Positions 15,614 through 22,301 of a stretch of DNA of 28,491 nucleotides are shown here, piece after piece. A program made the position numbers and the translations under genes. The DNA comes from an uncultured Christensenellaceae bacterium (GTDB lineage Bacteria; Bacillota; Clostridia; Christensenellales; Borkfalkiaceae), in NCBI GenBank assembly GCA_910588685.1, contig CAJUPX010000023.1:1-28491 (forward strand), in the 5' to 3' direction. Every line of letters starts with the position of its first letter. Within the stretch, counting starts at the first letter, position 1. The notes under the pieces were generated by a model. It was not told the origin of the DNA and did no database searches. It saw only the letters and a list, made by a program, of their open reading frames with translations.

Positions 15614-16720
15614 ATGAAACTCGTTTGTGAAGGAATAGATATATCCGAAGCCGTTTTAAAGGTTGTAAAAGCTTGTTCGTCTAAAACTACCGTGCCCGTA
15701 ATGGAATGCATTAAGCTTTCCGCCGTAAACGACAGTCTTACGTTATCGGCTACCGACGGCGAAATTGCAATAATAAAAACTATCAAAGCGGAGATTTACG
15801 AGGAAGGCAGCATTTGCGTTCCCGGCAGATTTTTCTCCGATTTTATAAAGAAGCTTGAAGGAGTTCAGATAACCGTTTCGTCCGACGGCAGAACGATGGA
15901 CATCGAGTACGCCGACAGTATGAGCAGTATGCAGGTGCTTTCCGCCGACGATTTCCCTAAGATAGAGCTTGATATTAACGCGAACAGCTTTAAAATCAAG
16001 ACAAAGGACTTAAAAAACTTTATTTCATCTACTTCTTTTTGCTGCGCTACGGACGATTCGCGCCCCATTTTAAAGGGTTGCCAGTTTGTAATAGAGGGCG
16101 ACGAGGTTTGCGTTACCTCTCTCGACGGATTCAGACTCGCTACGGTTACGGGCAAAGTGGTTTCTTCCACCGGCAATATGGAGATAATCTGCCCTGCGAG
16201 AACGCTCAACGAAATCGATAAAATGATACCCGATACCGAAGAGGAAACGGAGGTGTTCGTGCAGCAGGGAATGATACTCGTATCGTCCGGAAACACAATT
16301 TTAACTTCGAGGCTGTACGGCGGAGATTTCATAAAAAAAGAAAATATAATTGCAAAAAGCTATATAACTACCGTAAAAGTCGCCAAAGACGTGTTTAAAG
16401 CCAGCGTTGACCGCGCGGCGATACTTGTTAAGAACGACAGAAACAGCTTAATTGTTTTAGATATTACGGGCGATTTAATTGTAGTTTCGTCTAATTCCGA
16501 AATGGGAAGAGTAAACGAGCCTGTAAAAGCAGAAGTAAGCGGCAAGGATTTAAAAATAGCAATGAACAGCAAGTTCCTGACAGAAGCCGTACACGCGCTC
16601 GACGAGGAATATATAACTCTGTCTTTTAACAACAGCATACAGCCTTTTATATGCCAGAACGACGTTAACAAGGACAAGTTATATTTAATTTTACCCGTAA
16701 GGACAAGCAATAACGCTTGA
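15614..16720 (+). CDS. dnaN: DNA polymerase III sliding clamp (beta subunit)
   Basis: 368 residues, usual for the clamp. Three repeated clamp folds are visible. Recognisable segments include LSATDGEIAI near 50, DDSRPILKGCQF near 148, TSLDGFRLA near 168 and the C-terminal YLILPVR. The ring-shaped dimer tethers DNA polymerase III to the template. The ATG follows an AAGGG site at about 12 nt. dnaN usually follows dnaA, but here the upstream neighbour is divergent rsmG. rpmH follows 90 nt downstream on the same strand with no terminator between. Confidence 0.97.
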   Translation: MKLVCEGIDISEAVLKVVKACSSKTTVPVMECIKLSAVNDSLTLSATDGEIAIIKTIKAEIYEEGSICVPGRFFSDFIKKLEGVQITVSSDGRTMDIEYADSMSSMQVLSADDFPKIELDINANSFKIKTKDLKNFISSTSFCCATDDSRPILKGCQFVIEGDEVCVTSLDGFRLATVTGKVVSSTGNMEIICPARTLNEIDKMIPDTEEETEVFVQQGMILVSSGNTILTSRLYGGDFIKKENIIAKSYITTVKVAKDVFKASVDRAAILVKNDRNSLIVLDITGDLIVVSSNSEMGRVNEPVKAEVSGKDLKIAMNSKFLTEAVHALDEEYITLSFNNSIQPFICQNDVNKDKLYLILPVRTSNNA

Positions 16721-16745
16721 CTTTGAGTTTATTTTATAGTATAAG
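16717..16745 (+). promoter_or_regulatory. Likely sigma-A promoter of rpmH-rnpA-yidD-yidC-jag
   Basis: TTGACT (16717-16722) and TATAAG (16740-16745) are spaced by 17 bp. The -35 overlaps the dnaN stop codon. A TATAAT at 16756-16761 gives an alternative -10 with a poorer -35. Confidence 0.6.
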
Positions 16746-16810
16746 TTAGTTTGGATATAATCGCGCAGTGTAATTATTTTTACCGGCGCAAATAATATAG
16801 AGGTAAATTT

Positions 16811-16945
16811 ATGAAAAGAACTTATCAACCCAAAAAAAGACAGAGAAGTAAGGTTCACGGTTTCAGAAAGAGAATGGCTTCCACCGCCGGCAGAAAGGTT
16901 TTGAAGAGAAGAAGAAACAAAGGCAGAAAAAGACTCTCGGCATAA
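16811..16945 (+). CDS. rpmH: 50S ribosomal protein L34
   Basis: 44 residues, starting MKRTYQPKKRQRSKVHGFR and ending RNKGRKRLSA, an unmistakable match to L34. It is a very basic component of the large ribosomal subunit. The ribosome-binding site is AGAGG about 8 nt upstream. rnpA starts 3 nt after its stop, the nearly universal rpmH-rnpA pair. Confidence 0.98.
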   Translation: MKRTYQPKKRQRSKVHGFRKRMASTAGRKVLKRRRNKGRKRLSA

Positions 16946-16948
16946 ACG

Positions 16949-17278
16949 GTGAATTATCTGAGAATAAAGAAAAATACCGATTATCAAAAACTTTTCAACA
17001 AGGGGAAAAAAGCGTTTTCCCCTTATATATCGTTAATTTATTTACCTTCGCAAAAAATGCGTATGGGACTTGCCGTATCTAAAAAACACGGTAACGCGGT
17101 AAAAAGAAACAGGATAAAAAGGCTTTTAAGGGCGGTTTTTGCCGCAAATTTAAGCGACCTCAATAAAAATTATTCTGTTATTTTAATACCCAGAGTAAGA
17201 GACGAATACAGTTATACTGATTTTGAAAAGAGCTTAAAAATTTGCTTTAAAAAGGTCAACGAATGTCGGGAGAGCTGA
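16949..17278 (+). CDS. rnpA: Ribonuclease P protein component
   Basis: 109 residues with a GTG start. The RNR signature, in KRNRIKRLLR at about 52-61, is the RNase P RNA-binding motif. The protein assists the catalytic RNA in maturing tRNA 5' ends. It starts 3 nt after rpmH, so its ribosome-binding site lies within the rpmH end, suggesting coupling. The last 16 nt overlap yidD. Confidence 0.96.
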   Translation: MNYLRIKKNTDYQKLFNKGKKAFSPYISLIYLPSQKMRMGLAVSKKHGNAVKRNRIKRLLRAVFAANLSDLNKNYSVILIPRVRDEYSYTDFEKSLKICFKKVNECRES

Positions 17279-17553
17279 AAAAACGCTTTAATAAATGGCG
17301 GCGCAAGTATTTAAAGCCGGTGTTTAAAGCATTTTTTATGCGTTTGATTGTGTTTTATCAACGCCGCATTTCACGTCATACCTGCCTTTACGAGCCTACC
17401 TGCTCGGAGTATACAAAACGCTGTATCAACAATAAAGGCGTAATTTTGGGGATTTTACTCGGTTTCTGGCGCATTTTAAGGTGCAACCCTTTTTCAAAAG
17501 GCGGTTACGACCCCGCTCCGGAAAAGCATTTCAGATATAAATGGGTAATTTAA
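17263..17553 (+). CDS. yidD: Membrane protein insertion efficiency factor YidD
   Basis: 96 residues. The diagnostic motif CLYEPTCSEYTKRCI is near 42-56 and RCNPFSKGGYDPAPE is near 72-86. YidD is a small membrane-associated protein that helps YidC-mediated insertion. The N-terminal 25 or so residues are basic and amphipathic and somewhat longer than in compact homologues. It overlaps rnpA by 16 nt and precedes yidC by 26 nt. Confidence 0.95.
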   Translation: MSGELKKRFNKWRRKYLKPVFKAFFMRLIVFYQRRISRHTCLYEPTCSEYTKRCINNKGVILGILLGFWRILRCNPFSKGGYDPAPEKHFRYKWVI

Positions 17554-17579
17554 AGGTAAATAAATACAGTAACTGAAAT

Positions 17580-18827
17580 ATGAACTTTTTTAATTTATTA
17601 GCGGAAAACGTTTCCGAAAAATTTATAGAGTTTACGGTAGAAAAACTCACGCCCGACCCGCTTAACTGGATAGCCAAAGCAATCAGCTGGATATTCAATT
17701 TGTTTTCGGACGCAAAATTCGGCGTGGCGCTCGGCGTAATACTTTTTACCGTCATACTTAAAACGGTTGTTCTTCCGCTTGACATATATTCGAGGGTAAA
17801 AAGTAAAAAGCAGTCTCTTTTAATGGAGAGAATGCGCCCCGAAATGGAAAAGCTGCAAAAACAGTACGCGAACGACAAAGCGATGTACTCGCAAAAGGCA
17901 TTGGAAATACAAAAAGCCAACGGCTATAATCCGCTCGGCGCCTGTCTTCCTATGCTTGTTTCGCTCGTAATCTTTATGGTAGTGTTCGGCGCGTTTTCAA
18001 CGTACTCTAACTATGCCACGCTTATGACCTACAACAACCTTGTGGACAAGTATAACGAAAACGTTGTGCGCTATGAAATGGTTGACGAAAACGACGCGGT
18101 GTTAGAGCATTTTCTGCTTATTGACGGAGAAAGCGGCGAATACAGAGTGGATTTCGACAAATTCGAAGCGTACTATATTTCCGTTAAAAATCAAAAGCCC
18201 TTTTCTTCTGAGATTGAAAACGATGAAGACGCTAAATTTGCAATAGTAGACGAATTTGTAAGAAGTTTCGCGCGCGAAGCTTCGGCAAACTGGTACCACG
18301 AAAATAAAGCTCATTCTTCGTTTTTGTGGATAGGAAACGTCTGGTATCCCGATTCTATGCTCAATAAAGAGGTTCCCTCTTTTGAAAATTTCAGCTCGTC
18401 TATTGCAAGAGCGGTAAGCGAAACGGGTATGAGCTCCAACTACAAGGAGAGCTACGAAGAGGTTACGGCAAATCTTTCAAAGGAAAAACAGACTTTTAAC
18501 GGATATTTCGTATTGATAGTGCTTGCAATAGGCACAATGCTTTTGCAGCAGTTTTTAACAATGCGTTCGCAAAAAGCGGCAAACGAGCTGAGTACGGTAG
18601 ACGGCACGGCGGCAAACACCAACAAGTGGATGATGATAATGATGCCTATAATTTTCGGTGTGTTCTCGTTCTTCTACAGCGCGGCGTTCTCGATGTATAT
18701 GATAATAAACACCGTCTACGGACTTATTTCGATGATAATAATAAATAAAGTTGTTTCCGTGCGTTTTGAAAAGAGCGAAGACAGAAAGGCGCGCGCGACC
18801 ATAGATAACAGGAAGAGGTTAAAATAA
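17580..18827 (+). CDS. yidC: Membrane protein insertase YidC/OxaA, with a long insert between helices
   Basis: 415 residues, against about 250-290 for typical Firmicutes SpoIIIJ/YidC2. The first conserved helix (about 48-68, VALGVILFTVILKTVVLPLD) carries K61 at the position of the groove arginine. A basic coiled hairpin follows (about 72-115), then a helix at 118-140. An insert of about 105 residues (141-247), rich in acidic and aromatic residues, precedes the conserved SFLWIGNVWYPD segment. The last helices lie at about 308-326 and 340-390. No lipobox Cys is visible at the N-terminus. YidC inserts membrane proteins alone or with Sec. jag follows with a 1-nt overlap. Confidence 0.95.
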   Translation: MNFFNLLAENVSEKFIEFTVEKLTPDPLNWIAKAISWIFNLFSDAKFGVALGVILFTVILKTVVLPLDIYSRVKSKKQSLLMERMRPEMEKLQKQYANDKAMYSQKALEIQKANGYNPLGACLPMLVSLVIFMVVFGAFSTYSNYATLMTYNNLVDKYNENVVRYEMVDENDAVLEHFLLIDGESGEYRVDFDKFEAYYISVKNQKPFSSEIENDEDAKFAIVDEFVRSFAREASANWYHENKAHSSFLWIGNVWYPDSMLNKEVPSFENFSSSIARAVSETGMSSNYKESYEEVTANLSKEKQTFNGYFVLIVLAIGTMLLQQFLTMRSQKAANELSTVDGTAANTNKWMMIMMPIIFGVFSFFYSAAFSMYMIINTVYGLISMIIINKVVSVRFEKSEDRKARATIDNRKRLK

Positions 18828-19663
18828 TGCAAGAAGAAAACAACGTATTTTCGGCAAAAACGGCGGACGAGGCTATCGAAGAGGGACTCAGAACGCTTGG
18901 AATTACGCTTGACGAAGCCGAAATCACTATTTTGGAAGAGGGAAAGAAAAAACTGTTCGGTGCGGCTAAAACGCGCGTACGCATTGAAAAAAAGGGCTCA
19001 GATGCGCAGCGCGCCGCGGACTTTGTAAGCGGGCTTTTGGACGTTCTGGATTTTAACGCCACCGCGGAGATAGCTTCCGAGGGCGAAAATATTAAAATAA
19101 ACGTAACGGCAGTCAGATCCGCGCAGGTTATAGGTAAACACGGCGACGTTCTCGACGCTATCCAGACAATGGCGGGCGCTATTGCAAATATAGGCAGGGA
19201 CGAATATATAAAAGTAGTCGTAGACTGTGAGGATTACAGGGAACAGCGCGAAAAAACTCTGCAAATTCTTGCGGGCAAGGTTGCAGATAAGGCAATTGAA
19301 ACGGGTAGAAAAATAACGCTCGAGCCTATGAGCGCGTACGAGCGCAGAATTATCCATTCGGCACTTTCAGATAACGAACAGGTTAAAACCGTATCCGAGG
19401 GCAAGGAGCCTTCAAGATATATCGCCGTCATTCCCAACGACGCAAAACCCTATGACAAGGGTATACGCTACGGCGAGAGAAATAACCGTAGCAGGGGCGG
19501 AAAATTCGGCGGCAGAGGAGAGCGCGGCGGACGTGACGACAGGCGCGGCAGAGGTGACAGACGTCCTTCATCGGGCGGTAACGGCGGCGCAAGGCGCAGC
19601 GGCGGCAAAAAGGAAATCCATTTCGGAACGTTCCTCGGCAATTCAAGAGATATAAAAGACTGA
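18827..19663 (+). CDS. jag: RNA-binding protein Jag/KhpB with an RGG-rich C-terminal tail
   Basis: 278 residues. The Jag-N domain occupies about 1-52, a KH domain with GKHG at 103-106 lies at about 75-150, and an R3H domain has R173 and H177 (ERRIIH) at about 150-205. A glycine/arginine/aspartate-rich segment of about 50 residues follows (214-262) with several RGG or GRG units. The short ending IHFGTFLGN is conserved-looking. KhpB partners with KhpA in RNA binding and cell-elongation control. The start codon overlaps the yidC stop (TAATG). mnmE is expected next but is absent here. Confidence 0.94.
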   Translation: MQEENNVFSAKTADEAIEEGLRTLGITLDEAEITILEEGKKKLFGAAKTRVRIEKKGSDAQRAADFVSGLLDVLDFNATAEIASEGENIKINVTAVRSAQVIGKHGDVLDAIQTMAGAIANIGRDEYIKVVVDCEDYREQREKTLQILAGKVADKAIETGRKITLEPMSAYERRIIHSALSDNEQVKTVSEGKEPSRYIAVIPNDAKPYDKGIRYGERNNRSRGGKFGGRGERGGRDDRRGRGDRRPSSGGNGGARRSGGKKEIHFGTFLGNSRDIKD

Positions 19664-19767
19664 AAATTGAAAGTTATTAAACTGAGTTTTGCATTTAGCA
19701 GTCTAATTATTTATAAATAATAAGGCAAGAAAGTCGTTTTGCCTTAAAAAATTAAAAAAAAGCTAAT

Positions 19768-19804
19768 AGTCAGCCTAACAGTTGTTAGACTGACTTGTTT
19801 TTTT
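19768..19804 (+). terminator. Intrinsic terminator downstream of jag
   Basis: A 12-bp stem with one mismatch (AGTCAGcCTAAC/GTTAGaCTGACT) and a 4-nt loop is followed by TGTTTTTTT. It is the first good terminator after the rpmH-jag operon. Confidence 0.85.
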
Positions 19805-20044
19805 ATGTTAGTACAACAGAAAAACAATGTAAAAAATTACGTAGTCAGAGGAATTAATCAAAATTATAACCACAAGATATAGTGGTTATATGTAATAAAA
19901 ACGCACAATATATTGCGCTCCCAAACGATTTTCAAAACTTTACTCCCAAAAACCTCCCTAATTTTTGGGAGTGACGGACTAATCGTCCTTTTCGTTCAAC
20001 TTTTCTGCTAAAAAATGACCATTTAAGAGGCAAAAAACATACAA

Positions 20045-20070
20045 AAAATCGGGGCATTTGCCCCGATTTT
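20045..20070. terminator. Terminator of the CBASS-like operon
   Basis: An 11-bp perfect stem, AAAATCGGGGC/GCCCCGATTTT, with loop ATTT. On the minus strand a T-run follows, about 80 nt after the S-4TM stop. A shorter T-run follows on plus. Confidence 0.85.
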
Positions 20071-20150
20071 GTTTCATTTTAGTATTCCCTAATAAATAAT
20101 AAGGTTAAGAGATTTCTCTCAGCCTTGTAATTGCGAATTAATGAACTAAC

Positions 20151-21053
20151 TTAAGAATTTTCATTGTTACCTTTGCTTATTTCTTTTGCTAGCCTATCTT
20201 CTTCTGTTTGCATATTTTTACGAAATAGTTTATAAAACCAATTAGGAATTAAATAAGCTTTTTTTCTATAATCAAAAATTTCCACTTGCAGTTCTTCTAT
20301 TTCATCCAAAATTTTTTTCTTACTTTTAAGTTTACCTTCAATTGAACTAATGATATCATATAATTGTTGTTGTGAAGCAATGTCTTTATGCAATTTTTGG
20401 AATCCGCTATAGAAGTAGGAAAATAAAGGAGCTATAGAAAAAATAATTACTATTAATGATAAGACATTCATTCGTTGTAAAATAGCACTAATAGTGATAA
20501 CAATAACTGCTAACGAAGCTAATATTATAAGAAAGACTCTATATTTTTTTCTGATTGATATGTCCCATCTAATATTTTCTTTTTGACAATTGTATACAGC
20601 TTGTTCATAAGGTAATGTTGAATAGTCCGAATACCAATTATAATAAGGAGAATTATCCTTATCTTCATATTTTCTAATTAGTTTTGATCTTTCTTCCAGA
20701 CTCAATTTTTTAGGTGCTAAATACTTTTTTGAAGAGTTTTTCAAATTGAAAACAAATTCATCAAAATATTGTTGCATTCCTGCGCCATTTAATTTAGCTT
20801 TGTTCAATTGTCGTCTAATGATTTCACCAACTATAAAATCTATTAAAGAGATAACAATAAGAATACCGCTGATGACTTCATTATTAACGAATTGAATAGA
20901 TAGATTAATTACAATTGGAAGTATTATAAGTTGACATGCTAAAACGACAGCAAGTTGCTTGCCTTTAGTATAGCAATAATTTGCAGTCTTTTGTGCCGAA
21001 ATCATTCCCGGCAAATTTTGTCTGTTGAATATTTCTTTACTTTCATCAGCCAT
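20151..21053 (-). CDS. S-4TM family putative pore-forming effector
   Basis: 300 residues from the ATG at 21053; a TTG at 21074 would add seven residues. Two pairs of membrane helices lie at about 34-53 and 60-78, then 173-193 and 197-216. A soluble middle domain (about 85-165) separates them, and a charged, coiled-coil-like C-terminal part (about 225-300) follows. This layout matches the S-4TM group of SLATT-like proteins, predicted to damage the membrane when triggered by a nucleotide messenger. The gene overlaps the CD-NTase stop by 8 nt, so they are probably cotranslated. Assignment as the CBASS effector rests on fold pattern plus position. No activity has been shown for this protein. Confidence 0.8.
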   Translation of the reverse strand: MADESKEIFNRQNLPGMISAQKTANYCYTKGKQLAVVLACQLIILPIVINLSIQFVNNEVISGILIVISLIDFIVGEIIRRQLNKAKLNGAGMQQYFDEFVFNLKNSSKKYLAPKKLSLEERSKLIRKYEDKDNSPYYNWYSDYSTLPYEQAVYNCQKENIRWDISIRKKYRVFLIILASLAVIVITISAILQRMNVLSLIVIIFSIAPLFSYFYSGFQKLHKDIASQQQLYDIISSIEGKLKSKKKILDEIEELQVEIFDYRKKAYLIPNWFYKLFRKNMQTEEDRLAKEISKGNNENS

Positions 21054-22047
21054 AAGTTGGGAAGTCGTCTCCAAGAATATCTCGCCAGATGTTTATTGCT
21101 TTATGTTGGTTTTTATCATTACACTCAGCATAAATAGCATCAGTTGCTTTGTTGTAATCAATACCTGCACGGTCATAAATTCTTTGCCGCTCATAAGTGT
21201 TTAAAGAATTTATATTACCTTCAATTCCTTTTGAGTCAATAACAATAGTAAAAATATTATTTCTAATATAAAGCAAAACATTCCTAAAACGCTGTTCAAT
21301 ATAATCTGCCGTAGAATCAATTTTTTCAAAATAATCCACTACCATAGTTTCGATAAGGTATGATGCAATTGTCGGCATTTTGCCTCGTTTATTCCAATAT
21401 TTTATTAAACGAATCGTGTCTAACACTTTTCCATTGTGTTTTTTGTTTACATCGCTTATCCTTGTCTGTTCTATTGTCGGATCTGTTTTTTTCCAAGCGC
21501 CTTGTCCATTTGGAATTAAGTAATAGGCTCTTCCGTTTGATTCGGTTACAGTATGAAAGCAAGGAACAATGTCGAAACCTAATTCTTTAGTTTTTAAATA
21601 CAGAGTAATTGCTTCGCCATTCTTTTTTAGCTCCGAATGTTGATATTCAGGTAACTTTTCAAGTTCTTTTTTAAAGCGATTCAATACTTGAGTGGAGTTT
21701 AGAGAACCATCAGTATTTCTGCAAGAACGCTGAGCTGGATTAATATATCCTGCGGTTATCTTCACATCATTCCAGGGATTATTGCTATTATAAGTTGCTC
21801 CGCTTGCCGCTATGCCAATCATTAAGTCTATATCATCTAATTCGCGGCATTTTGTTTTACGCGAAAATGACCCGAAATGAAAATTAAATGCTTCGCATAA
21901 ATCAAAGAAATTATCTTTATTGTCAAATGCTTTTATCCTATCCAGTAAATTATCTCTGCTGTTACGAGCGCTTTTTACAATATCTGGATCAAGGTTAACA
22001 TAATCTCTCATAAATTCATTAAAAGCACTATCAACGCTTATTGCCAT
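21046..22047 (-). CDS. SMODS-type CD-NTase (CBASS cyclic oligonucleotide synthase)
   Basis: 333 residues. The nucleotidyltransferase core has G59-S60 in FGSFSRKT, the metal-binding pair D72 and D74 in DDIDLMI, and the third carboxylate D159 in LGFDIVPCF, so the active site is intact. C-terminal helices (about 200-330) correspond to the oligoadenylate-synthetase-like helical domain. Such enzymes make cyclic di- or trinucleotides after phage infection and activate a partner effector, here the overlapping S-4TM gene. With no Cap2/Cap3, HORMA or TRIP13 genes, this resembles a minimal type I CBASS. The start has GAGG upstream (AATGAGGTTAATAAG before the ATG). Which nucleotide is made cannot be read from sequence. 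Confidence 0.88.
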   Translation of the reverse strand: MAISVDSAFNEFMRDYVNLDPDIVKSARNSRDNLLDRIKAFDNKDNFFDLCEAFNFHFGSFSRKTKCRELDDIDLMIGIAASGATYNSNNPWNDVKITAGYINPAQRSCRNTDGSLNSTQVLNRFKKELEKLPEYQHSELKKNGEAITLYLKTKELGFDIVPCFHTVTESNGRAYYLIPNGQGAWKKTDPTIEQTRISDVNKKHNGKVLDTIRLIKYWNKRGKMPTIASYLIETMVVDYFEKIDSTADYIEQRFRNVLLYIRNNIFTIVIDSKGIEGNINSLNTYERQRIYDRAGIDYNKATDAIYAECNDKNQHKAINIWRDILGDDFPTYG

Positions 22048-22189
22048 CTTATTAACCTCATTAGTATATATTTCATTTATATATAAACCAAATAAAAGAC
22101 ATATAATCTAAATCTCTGGTATATATTAATCAATATTTCAAAAATTAAGCACGTAGTCAATGTTTATTAAAATGGCTGTTAATGAAATA

Positions 22190-22218
22190 TTGACGGTTAC
22201 CTATAAAAGTGGTACAAT
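22190..22218 (+). promoter_or_regulatory. Likely promoter of the helicase-methyltransferase operon
   Basis: TTGACG (22190-22195) and TACAAT (22213-22218) are spaced by 17 bp, 84 bp upstream of the start codon. A TATAAT begins at 22218 as an alternative -10. The 254-bp divergent gap must also hold the CD-NTase promoter, for which no clear boxes stand out. Confidence 0.6.
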
Positions 22219-22301
22219 ATAATACATAAATTTCATCATTTAATTAGCTTAAAACAGTTAAAGAGTTACATTTTATAAAACTCTAGTACTAAGGAGAAGA
22301 T

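Larger units (their letters stand above)
19664..20150. other. Hairpin-rich intergenic spacer at the border of the defence island
   Basis: 487 bp with no credible gene. Five hairpins are readable: 19721-19746, 19768-19795 (terminator), 19865-19890 (9-bp stem), 19942-19972 (11-bp perfect stem) and 20045-20070 (terminator). The 19942 hairpin is preceded by a direct CTCCCAAA repeat at 19918. The function of the two middle hairpins is unknown. Confidence 0.6.

Noticed and set aside
19681..19692. Possible second copy of the 124-bp repeat end (CTGAGTTTTG)
   Set aside because: Only about nine bases match the element end and nothing beyond it is similar.
19805..19882. 25-codon ORF in the spacer after jag
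   Set aside because: It begins at the end of the jag terminator U-tract, has no ribosome-binding site, and runs into a hairpin; probably chance.
19713..20104. 13-bp direct repeat ATAAATAATAAGG at 19713 and 20092 as possible attachment sites
   Set aside because: Low-complexity AT-rich sequence, does not flank the island genes, and no integrase is visible.
19664..20150. Retron or CRISPR array in the hairpin-rich spacer
   Set aside because: No reverse transcriptase, no cas genes and no regularly spaced repeats; the hairpins differ from one another.
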